A stretch of 40,447 bases of DNA from an uncultured Bacteroidaceae bacterium (GTDB taxonomy: Bacteria; Bacteroidota; Bacteroidia; Bacteroidales; Bacteroidaceae), in contig CAJOLW010000029.1 of assembly GCA_905235525.1 (NCBI GenBank), positions 1 to 40,447 of the forward strand, in the 5' to 3' direction. A program made the translations under genes and the position numbers. Positions 1 to 8,416 of the stretch are shown piece by piece (within the stretch, counting starts at the first letter, position 1; the number at the start of each line of letters is the position of its first letter). The notes beneath the pieces were generated by a model. That model worked only from the letters and a program-made list of their open reading frames with translations, was not told the DNA's origin and did not search any database.

Positions 1-4
1 TTTT

Positions 5-742
5 TCACCAATCGTCATCCTCGTTGCCTACAAGCCCGTTCTTCACCGCTTCCTGAATCTTGTCCATCACGGCGTTGGAGTAGGCATGCGTCATCACGAG
101 TGCCTTGGAGCAGGTGCGCTTCTGGGGGTCTTTCTCCACAAAGGGATAGTGGCGGGCTATCTCCCACTGCTCGTCGTAGAGACGTGCATTCGTCTTGTCA
201 TCAGCCTTACGCTTCGAGTCGCCATAAGTTTTCTTGTTCTCGTCGGGCACGCTGAGCCATCCACCACTGGTGTCGGCCAGAATGTCGTAGTTCTGAACAG
301 TATAGGTCACGCGGATGCGTCCTTCCTTGATGTCGATACGGATGACAGGAGTGATGCTGACGGCATACTTGTTGATGGTGCCAGTATGCTCCACAATGTC
401 TTTGATGGTGGAGGAAATGATGATGCAGCCCACCTCCTTGTCGTTAAGAGTGATGGCCTGCTTGTCCTTGAAGGTGGCGGTTGCCCAGTAGTTCAGAGCC
501 ACATAGAGTTGCTGCCTCGTCTTGCCAGGAGCCTCAATCACCTGCTGATAGGTCAGCGATTCATTCTTGTCAAGTTCCAATCCATGGGCAAGATTAGCCG
601 CTGCATCCAGCCATCGATCGCCGTAACGCTCCTTGGCATACCTCTCCAAGTCAGCCGCTTTCATGATTTGTGCCTGAGCACTTCCGACACCGCAAAAGAG
701 GAAAAAGATGGCGGTGAGCATCCCAAATTTCACTGTTTTCAT
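5..742 (-). CDS. Secreted DUF4468 domain protein
   Basis: A 245-residue protein with an N-terminal signal peptide (charged start, hydrophobic stretch LTAIFFLFCGVG, likely cleavage after AQA), so it should be exported to the periplasm or outer membrane. The body resembles the DUF4468 family of Bacteroidetes, which is described as having a TBP-like fold and has no established function. I base this on the overall pattern: an early SLTYQQVIEAPGKTRQQLY segment, then alternating beta strands ending in YTVQNYDI. The C-terminus is acidic (EDDDW). It is transcribed alone from a TACCTTTG box about 50 bases upstream. No neighbour suggests a role. Confidence 0.75.
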   Translation of the reverse strand: MKTVKFGMLTAIFFLFCGVGSAQAQIMKAADLERYAKERYGDRWLDAAANLAHGLELDKNESLTYQQVIEAPGKTRQQLYVALNYWATATFKDKQAITLNDKEVGCIIISSTIKDIVEHTGTINKYAVSITPVIRIDIKEGRIRVTYTVQNYDILADTSGGWLSVPDENKKTYGDSKRKADDKTNARLYDEQWEIARHYPFVEKDPQKRTCSKALVMTHAYSNAVMDKIQEAVKNGLVGNEDDDW

Positions 743-788
743 CTGATAATTGTCTTCAATCTACTCTTTGTAAGTAACTTACAGACTG

Positions 789-796
789 CAAAGGTA
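789..796 (-). promoter_or_regulatory. -7 box of the DUF4468 gene
   Basis: Minus-strand TACCTTTG, an exact match to the Bacteroidetes TAnnTTTG box. A CTTG lies 20 bases upstream at the -33 position. It lies about 50 bases ahead of the start codon at 742. Confidence 0.65.
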
Positions 797-843
797 CAAC
801 AAATCGTTCACACCCACAAGAAAACAGCAAAATAATCGTCTCG

Positions 844-1830
844 TCAAGAGCGGAACACAATCATCAGCCGTCCGTTGTCCACCAGAGCCTGAAAACCATG
901 CTCACATTCGGGCGTGAGAGCCACAGTCGCACCTGAGCCATATTGTTCATACAGCAACAGAGCGAGAATGCCCATGTTCATGCGGAAATTGATTTCGAGG
1001 CATGGATGGATGCTGCCATCGGAGGTCTTGAGCATGTCGATGCCTACGGGGCCGTGATAGGCTGTTTTGGAAAGATTTTCCCTATGATAGGCTATGAGCC
1101 GTTGCAACATGGCTTCGTCCACATCAATGCGCCGCAGCAGCTCCTCTTGGCTCTCCACAAAATTATAGCCATACGCCCCACTATCTCCTGCATGGAAGAC
1201 GGAATAGCCCAGAAATTCTGCCGAGTGATCTGCATGGATGAAAAACTCCATCGCAAAGTCAAGCACCTTGTCTGCATAGAACCTGTCAGCCACAAAGCCA
1301 CCTTGCGAAGAAAGGAAACCTCCCACCCTTGTGCGGGTGTGAGCATCATCCCAACTCCCCACCAAAACGCCTCGTCCAGACGATGACCAAGGCGACTTGA
1401 AGATGTACAAATCAGCAGCATTCCCCTTCTTCCGCATTTTCTTCTCCAAGTTCCATTCCCCATCGTCACTCCACGCCGTTGGCATCCTGTCCAAATATCT
1501 CATATTCCACCCCAACAGGTTCACATCTTTCAGAGTCCCTAATAGTTGCTTCAGGTAGAACCAGGCAAACTTCCTGCTCGACAGCCGCCTCAGCTCCGTC
1601 AGCCACTCGTCCGAAGGCAACACATCCACAGGCACCCCCATCTGTCTATACCGCTGCTTTGTGGCGAGACTCCACCCCCAAGGCCCAGCCATCGGCGTGT
1701 CTTCCCACACACGGGCCAAGTCCGCCAAATCCGCCTCCATCTGCTGGATGCGCTTCGGTGGCAGATACTGACGCACGTTGGCAGCCAATGCCATGTCGTT
1801 GGAACAGTTAAAAAGGCTTGGTAAAATCAT
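844..1830 (-). CDS. ATP-grasp-like protein of unknown substrate
   Basis: A 328-residue cytoplasmic protein without signal peptide or membrane segments. The segment KSPWSSSGRGVLVG near residue 146 resembles the glycine-rich ATP-binding loop of ATP-grasp ligases. The late segment HPCLEINFRMNMG near residue 276 resembles the metal- and phosphate-binding E-x-N-x-R strand of that fold. ATP-grasp enzymes join a carboxylate to an amine through an acyl phosphate, but I cannot identify the substrate. It opens with LFNCSNDMALA and is transcribed alone, divergently from the small membrane protein gene. I regard the fold as probable and the role as unknown. Confidence 0.65.
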   Translation of the reverse strand: MILPSLFNCSNDMALAANVRQYLPPKRIQQMEADLADLARVWEDTPMAGPWGWSLATKQRYRQMGVPVDVLPSDEWLTELRRLSSRKFAWFYLKQLLGTLKDVNLLGWNMRYLDRMPTAWSDDGEWNLEKKMRKKGNAADLYIFKSPWSSSGRGVLVGSWDDAHTRTRVGGFLSSQGGFVADRFYADKVLDFAMEFFIHADHSAEFLGYSVFHAGDSGAYGYNFVESQEELLRRIDVDEAMLQRLIAYHRENLSKTAYHGPVGIDMLKTSDGSIHPCLEINFRMNMGILALLLYEQYGSGATVALTPECEHGFQALVDNGRLMIVFRS

Positions 1831-1850
1831 CTGCTTCCCTTTTTCTGCTA

Positions 1851-1858
1851 CAAAGGTA
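1851..1858 (-). promoter_or_regulatory. -7 box of the ATP-grasp-like gene
   Basis: Minus-strand TACCTTTG about 20 bases ahead of the start at 1830, giving a very short leader. It is divergent from the plus-strand box at 1892. Confidence 0.6.
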
Positions 1859-1891
1859 CGTGTTTTTTGGAGAAAAATGAAATAAAAAGCC

Positions 1892-1899
1892 TACCTTTG
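1892..1899 (+). promoter_or_regulatory. -7 box of the small membrane protein gene
   Basis: TACCTTTG on the plus strand, with a TTTG about 22 bases upstream. It lies downstream of the ATG at 1867, which therefore cannot be the start of the following gene and supports the ATG at 1933. Confidence 0.6.
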
Positions 1900-1932
1900 T
1901 ACTCTCAAAAACATATACGACATCAAACACAG

Positions 1933-2229
1933 ATGAAACGACTTCTCCAACGCATCAAACACTGGCTGAGCCTCCTCTCCTTCAAGACAGGTGTCATCGT
2001 CCTCTCTCTCTGCATCCCCTTCTATGCCCTCTCTTTTGCCCAAATGGCCCTGCCCATCAGTGCCGCCGCCAAGAGCGTCCTCTGGGTCGTCCTTTTCGGA
2101 CTTGCCAAGACTTTTCAATATGGCGGACTCACCATCCTCGGAGCGGAAGGGGTGAAGCGAGTAAAAAGGTTTTTCAAGAGGGAGAAAAATCCCCCCAAAC
2201 AAAGTCATGACCTCACTTTTGGGGGATAA
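1933..2229 (+). CDS. Small two-helix membrane protein (transporter-suffix-like)
   Basis: A 98-residue protein read from the ATG at 1933. The open frame continues back to 1867, but that ATG lies upstream of the -7 box. Two hydrophobic helices (about residues 17-37 and 45-70) are followed by a basic tail (GVKRVKRFFKREK), predicting an inner-membrane hairpin. The pattern of two helices, then a glycine-rich ILGAEGVKRVK turn, resembles the short family annotated as transporter suffix domain proteins. That match is from memory and tentative. No function is assigned. Confidence 0.6.
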   Translation: MKRLLQRIKHWLSLLSFKTGVIVLSLCIPFYALSFAQMALPISAAAKSVLWVVLFGLAKTFQYGGLTILGAEGVKRVKRFFKREKNPPKQSHDLTFGG

Positions 2230-2284
2230 AAAGAAAGAGATTGTGAAAAATGTTGTATCTTAATTAATCACGACAGACGGACGT

Positions 2285-2980
2285 ATGCTTGGAACTATCG
2301 TCAACACAACCACCATCATTGCAGGAGCAGTGATTGGTTCTTATCTGAAACGTGGCATCAAGCCTCAATACCAGCAAGCCTTGTTCAATGCCATGGGGTT
2401 GTGCTCTTTGGCATTAGGCTTTAATGCTTTTTGTCAGAACATGCCAAAGAGCCATTATCCTGTGCTGTTCATTGTGAGTTTGGCTTTGGGGTCACTCATC
2501 GGATTCATGCTGAGATTGGATGAACGATTTAAGAGGTTGGTGGATAGAAAGAAAAAGAAAGATGGAGTTGCCCCTCTTTCCGAAGGTCTTTCCACTGGCA
2601 TTCTCCTTTATTGCATCGGCACGTTCTCGATGGTGGGTCCAGTGCTGAGTGCGTTGTATGGCGACAACACTTACTTATATACAAATGCAACGCTTGACCT
2701 CATCACTTCTGCAGTACTTGCCACCACATATGGCATCGGAATGGTATGGGCGGCTCCTGTATTGTTTTGCTGGCAGGGTATGTTTTATCTCATCGCAAAA
2801 TTGTCTGCCAACACTATCACTGACGACATCCGCACAGAATTGTGCATTGTGGGTGGTGTTTTGATTGCCGCCTCAGGATTGAGCATCCTGAAAATAAAGG
2901 ATTGTAAGACCATCAACATGTTACCAGCCTTTCTGGTCATCATCCTGTTTTTTGTAGCGAAGAGACTTTTCGGACTATAA
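2285..2980 (+). CDS. DUF554 family integral membrane protein
   Basis: A 231-residue, strongly hydrophobic protein with about six or seven transmembrane segments. The opening MLGTIVNTTTIIAGAVIGS is typical of the DUF554 (YdfK-like) family: a glycine-rich first helix, then a conserved NA-G-CSLALG segment. A basic cytoplasmic loop (RKKKKDG) occurs near residue 93, followed by a glycine- and serine-rich second half. The family is thought to be a transporter or channel but has no proven substrate. It starts 55 bases after the small membrane protein gene, with no clear TAnnTTTG box between, so the two may be co-transcribed. Confidence 0.8.
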   Translation: MLGTIVNTTTIIAGAVIGSYLKRGIKPQYQQALFNAMGLCSLALGFNAFCQNMPKSHYPVLFIVSLALGSLIGFMLRLDERFKRLVDRKKKKDGVAPLSEGLSTGILLYCIGTFSMVGPVLSALYGDNTYLYTNATLDLITSAVLATTYGIGMVWAAPVLFCWQGMFYLIAKLSANTITDDIRTELCIVGGVLIAASGLSILKIKDCKTINMLPAFLVIILFFVAKRLFGL

Positions 2981-3038
2981 TGTTACACAGGTGACAGTTT
3001 ATGTAACATCAACAGAAGAAGATTTGCGACAAAAGCCG

Positions 3039-3046
3039 TACCTTTG
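3039..3046 (+). promoter_or_regulatory. -7 box of the GH127 gene
   Basis: TACCTTTG about 35 bases ahead of the ATG at 3081. It sits inside the longer open frame that begins at 2991, so 3081 is the likely start. No convincing -33 box lies at the usual spacing. Confidence 0.6.
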
Positions 3047-3080
3047 CAACACGAATATTTTTATCAAACCATCTACTAAT

Positions 3081-5496
3081 ATGTATAAGAAAATTCTATC
3101 TGTTGCTTTGGCATCGTCACTTCTGTTTGCAGAAAGAGCGACAGCGCAAAGCGAAATTTACCCACAGCACTTCGACCTTTCTGAAGTCACGCTGCTGGAT
3201 GGTCCTATGAAGACCATGATGGAAACCAACGACGAATTGTTGTTGAAGTATGATGCTGACCGACTGATGACCCCGTTCATCCGTCAGGCAGGACTCTCAA
3301 AGAACCCCTCCTCCAAGTATAACGGATGGGAGGAGAAGCATCCCAACTTCCCCAACTGGGGCGGCGATGCAGGTTTCGACCTCAGCGGTCACGTGGGTGG
3401 TCACTATGTGAGTGCGTTGGCATTGGCATACGCAGCCACCAATGATGCCAGCATGAAAGCCCGTATGAAAGAAAAACTGGACTATTGCCTCAATATCATG
3501 AAGGACTGCCAGGATGCCTACAAGGACGACACGAAGGGGCGGTTTCATCGGTGGTCAGCCTCTCAATCACATTTGGACAGGTCTCTATGAAGGCGACATC
3601 ACGCAGTTCCGCCGCTCTGGTGGCTGGGTGCCTTTCTACTGTCAGCACAAGGTGTTGGCTGGTCTTCGCGACGCCTATCTCTACACGGGCAGCCCATTGG
3701 CAAAAGAACTCTTCCGCGGACTTTCCGACTGGAGCGTGAACGTGGTGAGCAACATCTCCGACGAACAGATGCAGCAAGTACTCGGCTCTGAACATGGCGG
3801 CATGAACGAAACCTTGGTGGATGCTTACAAAATCTTTGGCGACAAGAAGTATCTGGATGGTGCCAAGAAGTACAGCCACCGTCAGATGATTGACGGCATG
3901 AAGACCTTCAACCCCACCTTCCTCGACGGCAAACATGCCAATACACAAGTGCCTAAGTACATCGGCTTTGAACGTGCATGGCAGGAAGACAAGTCGCTGA
4001 CCGACTACCGCAATGCCGTGCTGAACTTCTGGAACGATGTGGCACAAAACCGCACCGTCTGCATTGGTGGTAACTCCATCAGCGAACACTTCCAGAACCA
4101 CCAGAACGGACAACTCTACATCAACAACATGGAAGGGCCTGAGTCATGCAACTCCAACAACATGCTGAAACTTTCCGAAGACCTCTTCGACGATACGCAC
4201 GATGCCAAGTATGCTGACTTCTACGAGGCAACGATGTGGAACCACATCATGTCCACCCAAGACCCAGAGACAGGTGGCTATGTGTATTTCACGTCACTGC
4301 GCCCCCTCTCCTACCGCATCTACTCACAGGTGAACCAAGGCATGTGGTGCTGCGTGGGTACAGGTATGGAGAACCACAGCAAGTACGGTCACTTCATCTA
4401 CACTCATAGTGCCACCAACGATACGCTTTATGTGAACCTCTTCACCGCCAGCGAACTGAAATCGAAGAAGTTCGGCATCCGTCAGGAGACAAACTTCCCC
4501 TATGAGCAGAAGACTAAACTGACCATCACCAAAGGTGGCAAGTTCACCCTCGCCATTCGCAAACCTTCATGGGCAAGTGCTGACGGCAAGGCTTCCTACA
4601 CCTACCAAACCAAGAAATGGAAGGCTGGCGAAGTGGTCAATGTGGCTCTGCCCATGACGCTTCGCTACGAAGAATGTCCTGACTACAAGAGTTACATCGC
4701 CTTTAAGTATGGTCCTATCCTCCTCGGTGCCCGTACAGAGACAGAGGCACAACTGCCCAACGAATATGGTGGCGAAGGACGTATGGACCACTCTCCTGGC
4801 GCACGTTCCACAGCGAAGCCCCTCTCTTCTGCCCCACTTCTCATCGGCAACCGCTCAGAGGTGTTCAGCAACATTCAGACAAAAGACCTCAGCAAACTGA
4901 GTTTCACCCTTAATACAGACAAGGGCACCCTGCCACTTGTTCCATTCTACAGCATCCAGCACTCACGCTACTCCTGCTACTTCTTCCAAGGCACCAAGGA
5001 AGACTATGCCAACTCAGACATGGGTCGCAAGGATGCTGAAGAACAAGCATTGCAGGCACGTACCCTTGACTACGTAGCCACAGGCGAACAGCAGAGTGAA
5101 GCGGGCCACGAAGTGAAGTTCTCCACAGGTTCCACCAGCGGCAGTTATCGTGGTGAAAACTACCGTGACGCCAAGAACGGTGAATTCATCCAGTATGTTG
5201 TGGAAAACACCCAAGGTCTCAAGACCGACCTCTCCCTAATGCTCCGCTTCATCACCTCCGATCGTGGACGCACTGCCGACATCTTCATCGATGACCAGAA
5301 ACTGGGCGACATCACCATCCAGCCCCGCATGCAAGGTGCCGATGAACAAGGCTTCTTCAATGTCGAATACGCCATCCCAGAATCCTTGCTCCTCGACAGC
5401 AAAGGCAACGTGAAGAAGAAACTCACCTTCAAGATTGCAGCATCCCCCAACACCATGTGTCCAGGACTTTACTACGTGCGACTGATGAAGAAGTAA
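3081..5496 (+). pseudogene. GH127 beta-L-arabinofuranosidase, frameshifted
   Basis: The gene encodes a secreted glycoside hydrolase of family GH127 (DUF1680), which removes terminal beta-L-arabinofuranose from plant glycans. The signal peptide is residues 1-23 (cut near ATAQ). Reading breaks at 3536-3539, where a GGGG run has one G too many. Removing one G restores KGGFIGGQP and an unbroken frame of 804 codons. In the corrected protein Glu354 and Cys356 (PESC) and Cys423-Cys424 (WCC) correspond to the zinc ligands and cysteine nucleophile known for GH127. A C-terminal beta-sandwich follows from about residue 660. As read, the gene yields a short N-terminal fragment and a separate large frame. 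This may be a sequencing error or a real lesion. Confidence 0.85.
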
Positions 5497-5512
5497 TCGA
5501 ACGGTCACAAAA

Positions 5513-5570
5513 TAATCATAAGAATGAGCCCCGAAAGTTTGTGTACTTTCGGGGCTCATTCTTATGATTA
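5513..5570. terminator. Perfect 26-bp hairpin terminator after GH127
   Basis: Arms 5513-5538 and 5545-5570 are perfectly complementary, with a 6-base loop (5539-5544). A-rich flanks allow termination in both directions, which suits the convergent GH127 and DUF262-HNH genes. The stem is unusually long for a simple terminator. Confidence 0.8.
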
Positions 5571-5573
5571 AAA

Positions 5574-5640
5574 TCGACATCGTCGACATCGGTTTGCCGA
5601 TATCGTCGACATCGATGCACCGACGTCGACGACATCGACT
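5574..5640. repeat. Compound palindrome of CGACATCG units
   Basis: The octamer CGACATCG occurs four times (5575, 5584, 5607, 5630). It is interleaved with the palindromes CGATATCG (5598) and CGACGTCG (5621). Overlapping imperfect hairpins result, for example 5574-5592 against 5597-5615. No protein is encoded. It directly follows the terminator hairpin and precedes the end of the convergent HNH gene. Confidence 0.7.
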
Positions 5641-5716
5641 TAGAGGTTGTGGAAGAGGGGCAACGCAGGTCTTGAAGGAGAGAAAGCAACGGAAAGGGAA
5701 TTGGAGATAGTACTTT

Positions 5717-6826
5717 TTATCTGCTTCCCTTCCTCCTGTTGCACTCCCTGCACAGCATTTGGCAGTTCTCAATTATGGTGCGACCACCTTCACGCCAAGG
5801 GGTGATGTGGTCGCCCTCCATAAACTCAAAGTCGAACTCCTTGCCACAATGAGGGCAGATGTGATGTTGCTGTTCCCACACCGCCAGTTTGATATCTTCG
5901 GGGAAGGCGCGGAGGTCGAGGTAGTGCTCGTCACCCGTCAGCACATAGTGCCTCTGAATTTCGCTGTCGCGCATCAGTGCTGAGATTTGCTTCCACATAT
6001 CGACAGTGTCGAGCATCTTCTCATGATAGCGGTCATAGAGCAATGCCCAATCCAAGCCTTTCATAATCTTCTTGAACTTCTTCATGTCAAAATTCGTGAT
6101 AGCCCAGTTCAGCACATTCTGGAAGTATGTCCACAGATTGTTGGCGTTCGGGTCGTGCTGATGGTCAGACATATATCCTACCACCGACTGCCGCTTGCCG
6201 TTGCGTGTCTCGTGGTCAGCCATCCATTGGAGGGCTTGCTTCAAGAAGTCCTGACGGATAGGAGTGCCGTTCACCAAGTCCTTGCCCAATCGGTAGGCTC
6301 CGCAGTTCGACTTGGAGAAGTGGCGTTTGGCATCGGTGACGAAAGGCCCTGCAAAGATGGCGTTGTTGATTTCCTGTTCGTTGAGCGGTTTGCCGGCTAT
6401 GTTGATGGTCTTGAACCATTCCAACTTTTCAGACGGTTCACCTTCGCACACATAGATGGTCAAGGGATAGTCGAGAATCTTCTTCTGGATGTCCTCTGGC
6501 TGGTTGAAGAAGTTCTTGAAGTCGATGGAGAACTTGCCATCCACATACTCACACAGCGAGAGCGTCCTCTGCTGCCCGTCCATCACTTCGTAGGGACATT
6601 CAGCATCGTCGCTCCGTTTCACCCAATACATCACATTGAGCGGATAGCCATGCAGCACGGTGTTGACGACCGCCTGCTGCTCCTTCTCATTGTAGATGAA
6701 CTCACGCTGATAAGGCGGACGGATGTCGAGTTGTCCGTTAAAACCACGAACGCCCTGTTCGTCGTTGTTCACATAACCACAGGTGATTTCACCCACAGTC
6801 ACTTCTGTTCTCTTTATTGTCATCAT
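5717..6826 (-). CDS. DUF262-HNH protein (probable nuclease partner of the methyltransferase)
   Basis: A 369-residue protein from the ATG at 6826, which overlaps the methyltransferase stop in an ATGA arrangement. The open frame reaches back to 6880, but the coupled start is more likely. The N-terminal part is a DUF262 (ParB-like, GmrSD N-terminal) domain with the segments RPPYQREFIYN and EVMDGQQRTLSL, known to use nucleotides. The C-terminus is an HNH nuclease: CPHCGKEF, then GDHITPW and NCQMLCRECNRRKGS, supplying zinc cysteines and a catalytic His. The likely role is restriction of DNA lacking the partner's methylation. That function is inferred from the pairing. Confidence 0.85.
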   Translation of the reverse strand: MMTIKRTEVTVGEITCGYVNNDEQGVRGFNGQLDIRPPYQREFIYNEKEQQAVVNTVLHGYPLNVMYWVKRSDDAECPYEVMDGQQRTLSLCEYVDGKFSIDFKNFFNQPEDIQKKILDYPLTIYVCEGEPSEKLEWFKTINIAGKPLNEQEINNAIFAGPFVTDAKRHFSKSNCGAYRLGKDLVNGTPIRQDFLKQALQWMADHETRNGKRQSVVGYMSDHQHDPNANNLWTYFQNVLNWAITNFDMKKFKKIMKGLDWALLYDRYHEKMLDTVDMWKQISALMRDSEIQRHYVLTGDEHYLDLRAFPEDIKLAVWEQQHHICPHCGKEFDFEFMEGDHITPWREGGRTIIENCQMLCRECNRRKGSR

Positions 6827-7893
6827 AAGGCTTTGGGATGTTTGTTGCGAATGAGGATTCTGTGGTATTTCTTTTGGCATAATACACCATTATACATTTT
6901 CTGTCGTGACTTGTATTCTTTGAATTTGGGCATCTTTCTCAAGGTTTCCAATTTAATACATGGTTCACAACAACTTAAAATCTCAAATTGATTTGGATTA
7001 AAATAGTATAGGAAAGTTATAGGGACCCCTATATACCCATCATAATCAAACGGAACAGCGAAGGTGTCCGACACATCTATAGCATCGTAATCTTCGTAAT
7101 GAGGATACTCTTCTTCAGTATAATGGCATACCAAATCTAATTTCTCCTGACGTTTTGGTATATCCATATTAGTAAACCATGTAACTCCAGAAACCCTAAT
7201 CATACCTTTCCTGTGGTCGCTTGCAGTTGCTGTATCCTCATATGGTGAGACGAAATGGCCAACAGCCCCCTTAAATCCATATCCCAGCCATATTTTGTTT
7301 GCTTTAATCAAAGGGAAAACCTCTTTATAAGGGATGGCATTTTGATTTCCTACAATTAGGAACTTCTTCTCATATTTCATGAGTTGCCCTATATATTCCC
7401 TAAACAATGAGAACGGTGGATTGGTCACCACAATATCAGCCTCTTTCAAAAGTTCTATGCACTCTTGGCTACGGAAGTCGCCATTGCCATGCAGTGACGA
7501 TAGAACATTCTTGTCATCTTTTATTAGAAGTTCCACGTCTGTTAGATCGATTGCTCCATCTCCATTCACATCTGGCACTTCCGTTATCTCAACCTTGTAG
7601 GCAGTCTTTTTCTCATTGCCTTCTGCATCAAGCGAAAACAAAGACAATTGAGTGCCAGCGACAGGAGAGCCATCATAGCACGTGCAAATTAACTTCTTCA
7701 ACCCCAACTGATTAAAACGCAGAGCAAAATATTTGAAGAAGTTACTTTCGTAAGGGTCATCACAGTTGCACAGCACAACCTTGTCGCGAAAGTGCGACCA
7801 ATAATGTTGCAACTCTCGCTCAATGTCCGTCAACTGCGTATAAAACTCATCCTTTTTTGCTGTTTTTGCAGCATTTAGATTCTTGTTAGCCAT
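6823..7893 (-). CDS. EcoRI-family adenine-specific DNA methyltransferase
   Basis: A 356-residue protein opening MANKNLNAAKTAKKDEFYTQ, the characteristic start of EcoRI-family N6-adenine methyltransferases. The catalytic motif IV is NPPF (ADIVVTNPPFSLF, near residue 159). The SAM-binding region is likely VLCNCDDPYESNFFKYF. The C-terminus KYHRILIRNKH matches the usual end of the family, so the gene is full length. It is the first gene of a two-gene unit overlapping the DUF262-HNH gene by 4 bases. It lies behind the leader RNA candidate at 7943-8205, and its start codon sits inside an inverted repeat. The recognition sequence cannot be predicted. Confidence 0.87.
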   Translation of the reverse strand: MANKNLNAAKTAKKDEFYTQLTDIERELQHYWSHFRDKVVLCNCDDPYESNFFKYFALRFNQLGLKKLICTCYDGSPVAGTQLSLFSLDAEGNEKKTAYKVEITEVPDVNGDGAIDLTDVELLIKDDKNVLSSLHGNGDFRSQECIELLKEADIVVTNPPFSLFREYIGQLMKYEKKFLIVGNQNAIPYKEVFPLIKANKIWLGYGFKGAVGHFVSPYEDTATASDHRKGMIRVSGVTWFTNMDIPKRQEKLDLVCHYTEEEYPHYEDYDAIDVSDTFAVPFDYDGYIGVPITFLYYFNPNQFEILSCCEPCIKLETLRKMPKFKEYKSRQKMYNGVLCQKKYHRILIRNKHPKAL

Positions 7894-7914
7894 ACGCTAT
7901 GCATTATGCGTATG
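7891..7914 (-). promoter_or_regulatory. Inverted repeat over the methyltransferase start codon
   Basis: CATACGC (7891-7897) and GCGTATG (7908-7914) form a 7-bp inverted repeat whose last three bases are the start codon. As RNA it would hide the start. As DNA it could be an operator. The spacer is itself ATGCAT-rich. Confidence 0.5.
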
Positions 7915-7942
7915 CTTATCTTCGGAGGCAGGCAACAGGGCA

Positions 7943-8205
7943 GAAAAAGACATGGACGATATTCCCATCCATGCTTCAACGGCCCTAGGAAGCCTAAATA
8001 CACCAGATAAGTCACGCCCATGCATAATACACAGACGTTTGCGACTTATTCTTTCGGCATATTAGTTCTTGAATTTCCTAGGTTCTTGAAGCAATTCCGA
8101 ATAACAGCAAACGCTTGTTAATAAATTTAATATGTCCGTACCAGCACCTCCGCTGAGGCTCCACCCTGCCCATGCAGGCATCACGAATGACGATTTGCCA
8201 GTACT
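7943..8205 (-). ncRNA. Structured leader RNA candidate 1
   Basis: A minus-strand RNA of about 260 bases. It starts behind a TTTG-N20-TTAATTTG promoter and ends at a terminator hairpin (CATGGA 7968-7973, TCCATG 7951-7956) followed by a U-run at 7943-7950. P1 pairs 8086-8093 with 7972-7979 and P2 pairs 8075-8082 (CCTAGGAA) with 7984-7991, with internal loop GAA/GCCG between them. A further helix pairs 8043-8049 with 8007-8013. Upstream small hairpins include CCTGC-ATGG-GCAGG. The same plan recurs at 19160-19559. It could be a cis-acting attenuator of the methyltransferase or a free RNA. The family is not recognised. Confidence 0.55.
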
Positions 8206-8211
8206 CATTTG

Positions 8212-8243
8212 CAAATTAAGCACATTTTCCGTTATCGACCAAA
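8212..8243 (-). promoter_or_regulatory. Promoter of leader RNA 1
   Basis: Minus-strand TTTG (8240-8243), 20 bases, then TTAATTTG (8212-8219), one mismatch from TAnnTTTG. Expected transcription start is near 8205. It is the only good promoter between the exonuclease terminator and the methyltransferase. Confidence 0.6.
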
Positions 8244-8286
8244 CATTTTCGAGGATTTGTTTGAAAAAACATGAAATGGGAAAAAG

Positions 8287-8319
8287 AAAAGCGTAAACAA
8301 ATCTCTCGTTTACGCTTTT
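8287..8319. terminator. Terminator of the exonuclease gene
   Basis: AAAAGCGTAAAC (8287-8298) pairs perfectly with GTTTACGCTTTT (8308-8319) around a 9-base loop. The A- and T-ended arms make it bidirectional. It separates the exonuclease gene from leader RNA 1. Confidence 0.75.
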
Positions 8320-8416
8320 GTCAAGGGAATTATCCATTCTTCTGATTCATCAGGTTCACCACCAACTTACCATCACATCCTTCTCTTCTATCCTCCCAAT
8401 ATTCTTCTACCCAAAA

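Noticed and set aside
86-835. Long plus-strand open frame opposite the DUF4468 gene
   Set aside because: It is a shadow of the minus-strand gene, which has a signal peptide and its own promoter.
7966-8093. CCTAGG repeats as transposon ends or CRISPR-like repeats
   Set aside because: They occur as complementary pairs that close a helix, with different flanks and no direct-repeat spacing or transposase. RNA structure explains them better.
8062-8337. Minus-strand open frame of 91 codons upstream of the methyltransferase
   Set aside because: It overlaps the leader RNA, its promoter and the exonuclease terminator, and its translation shows no family features.
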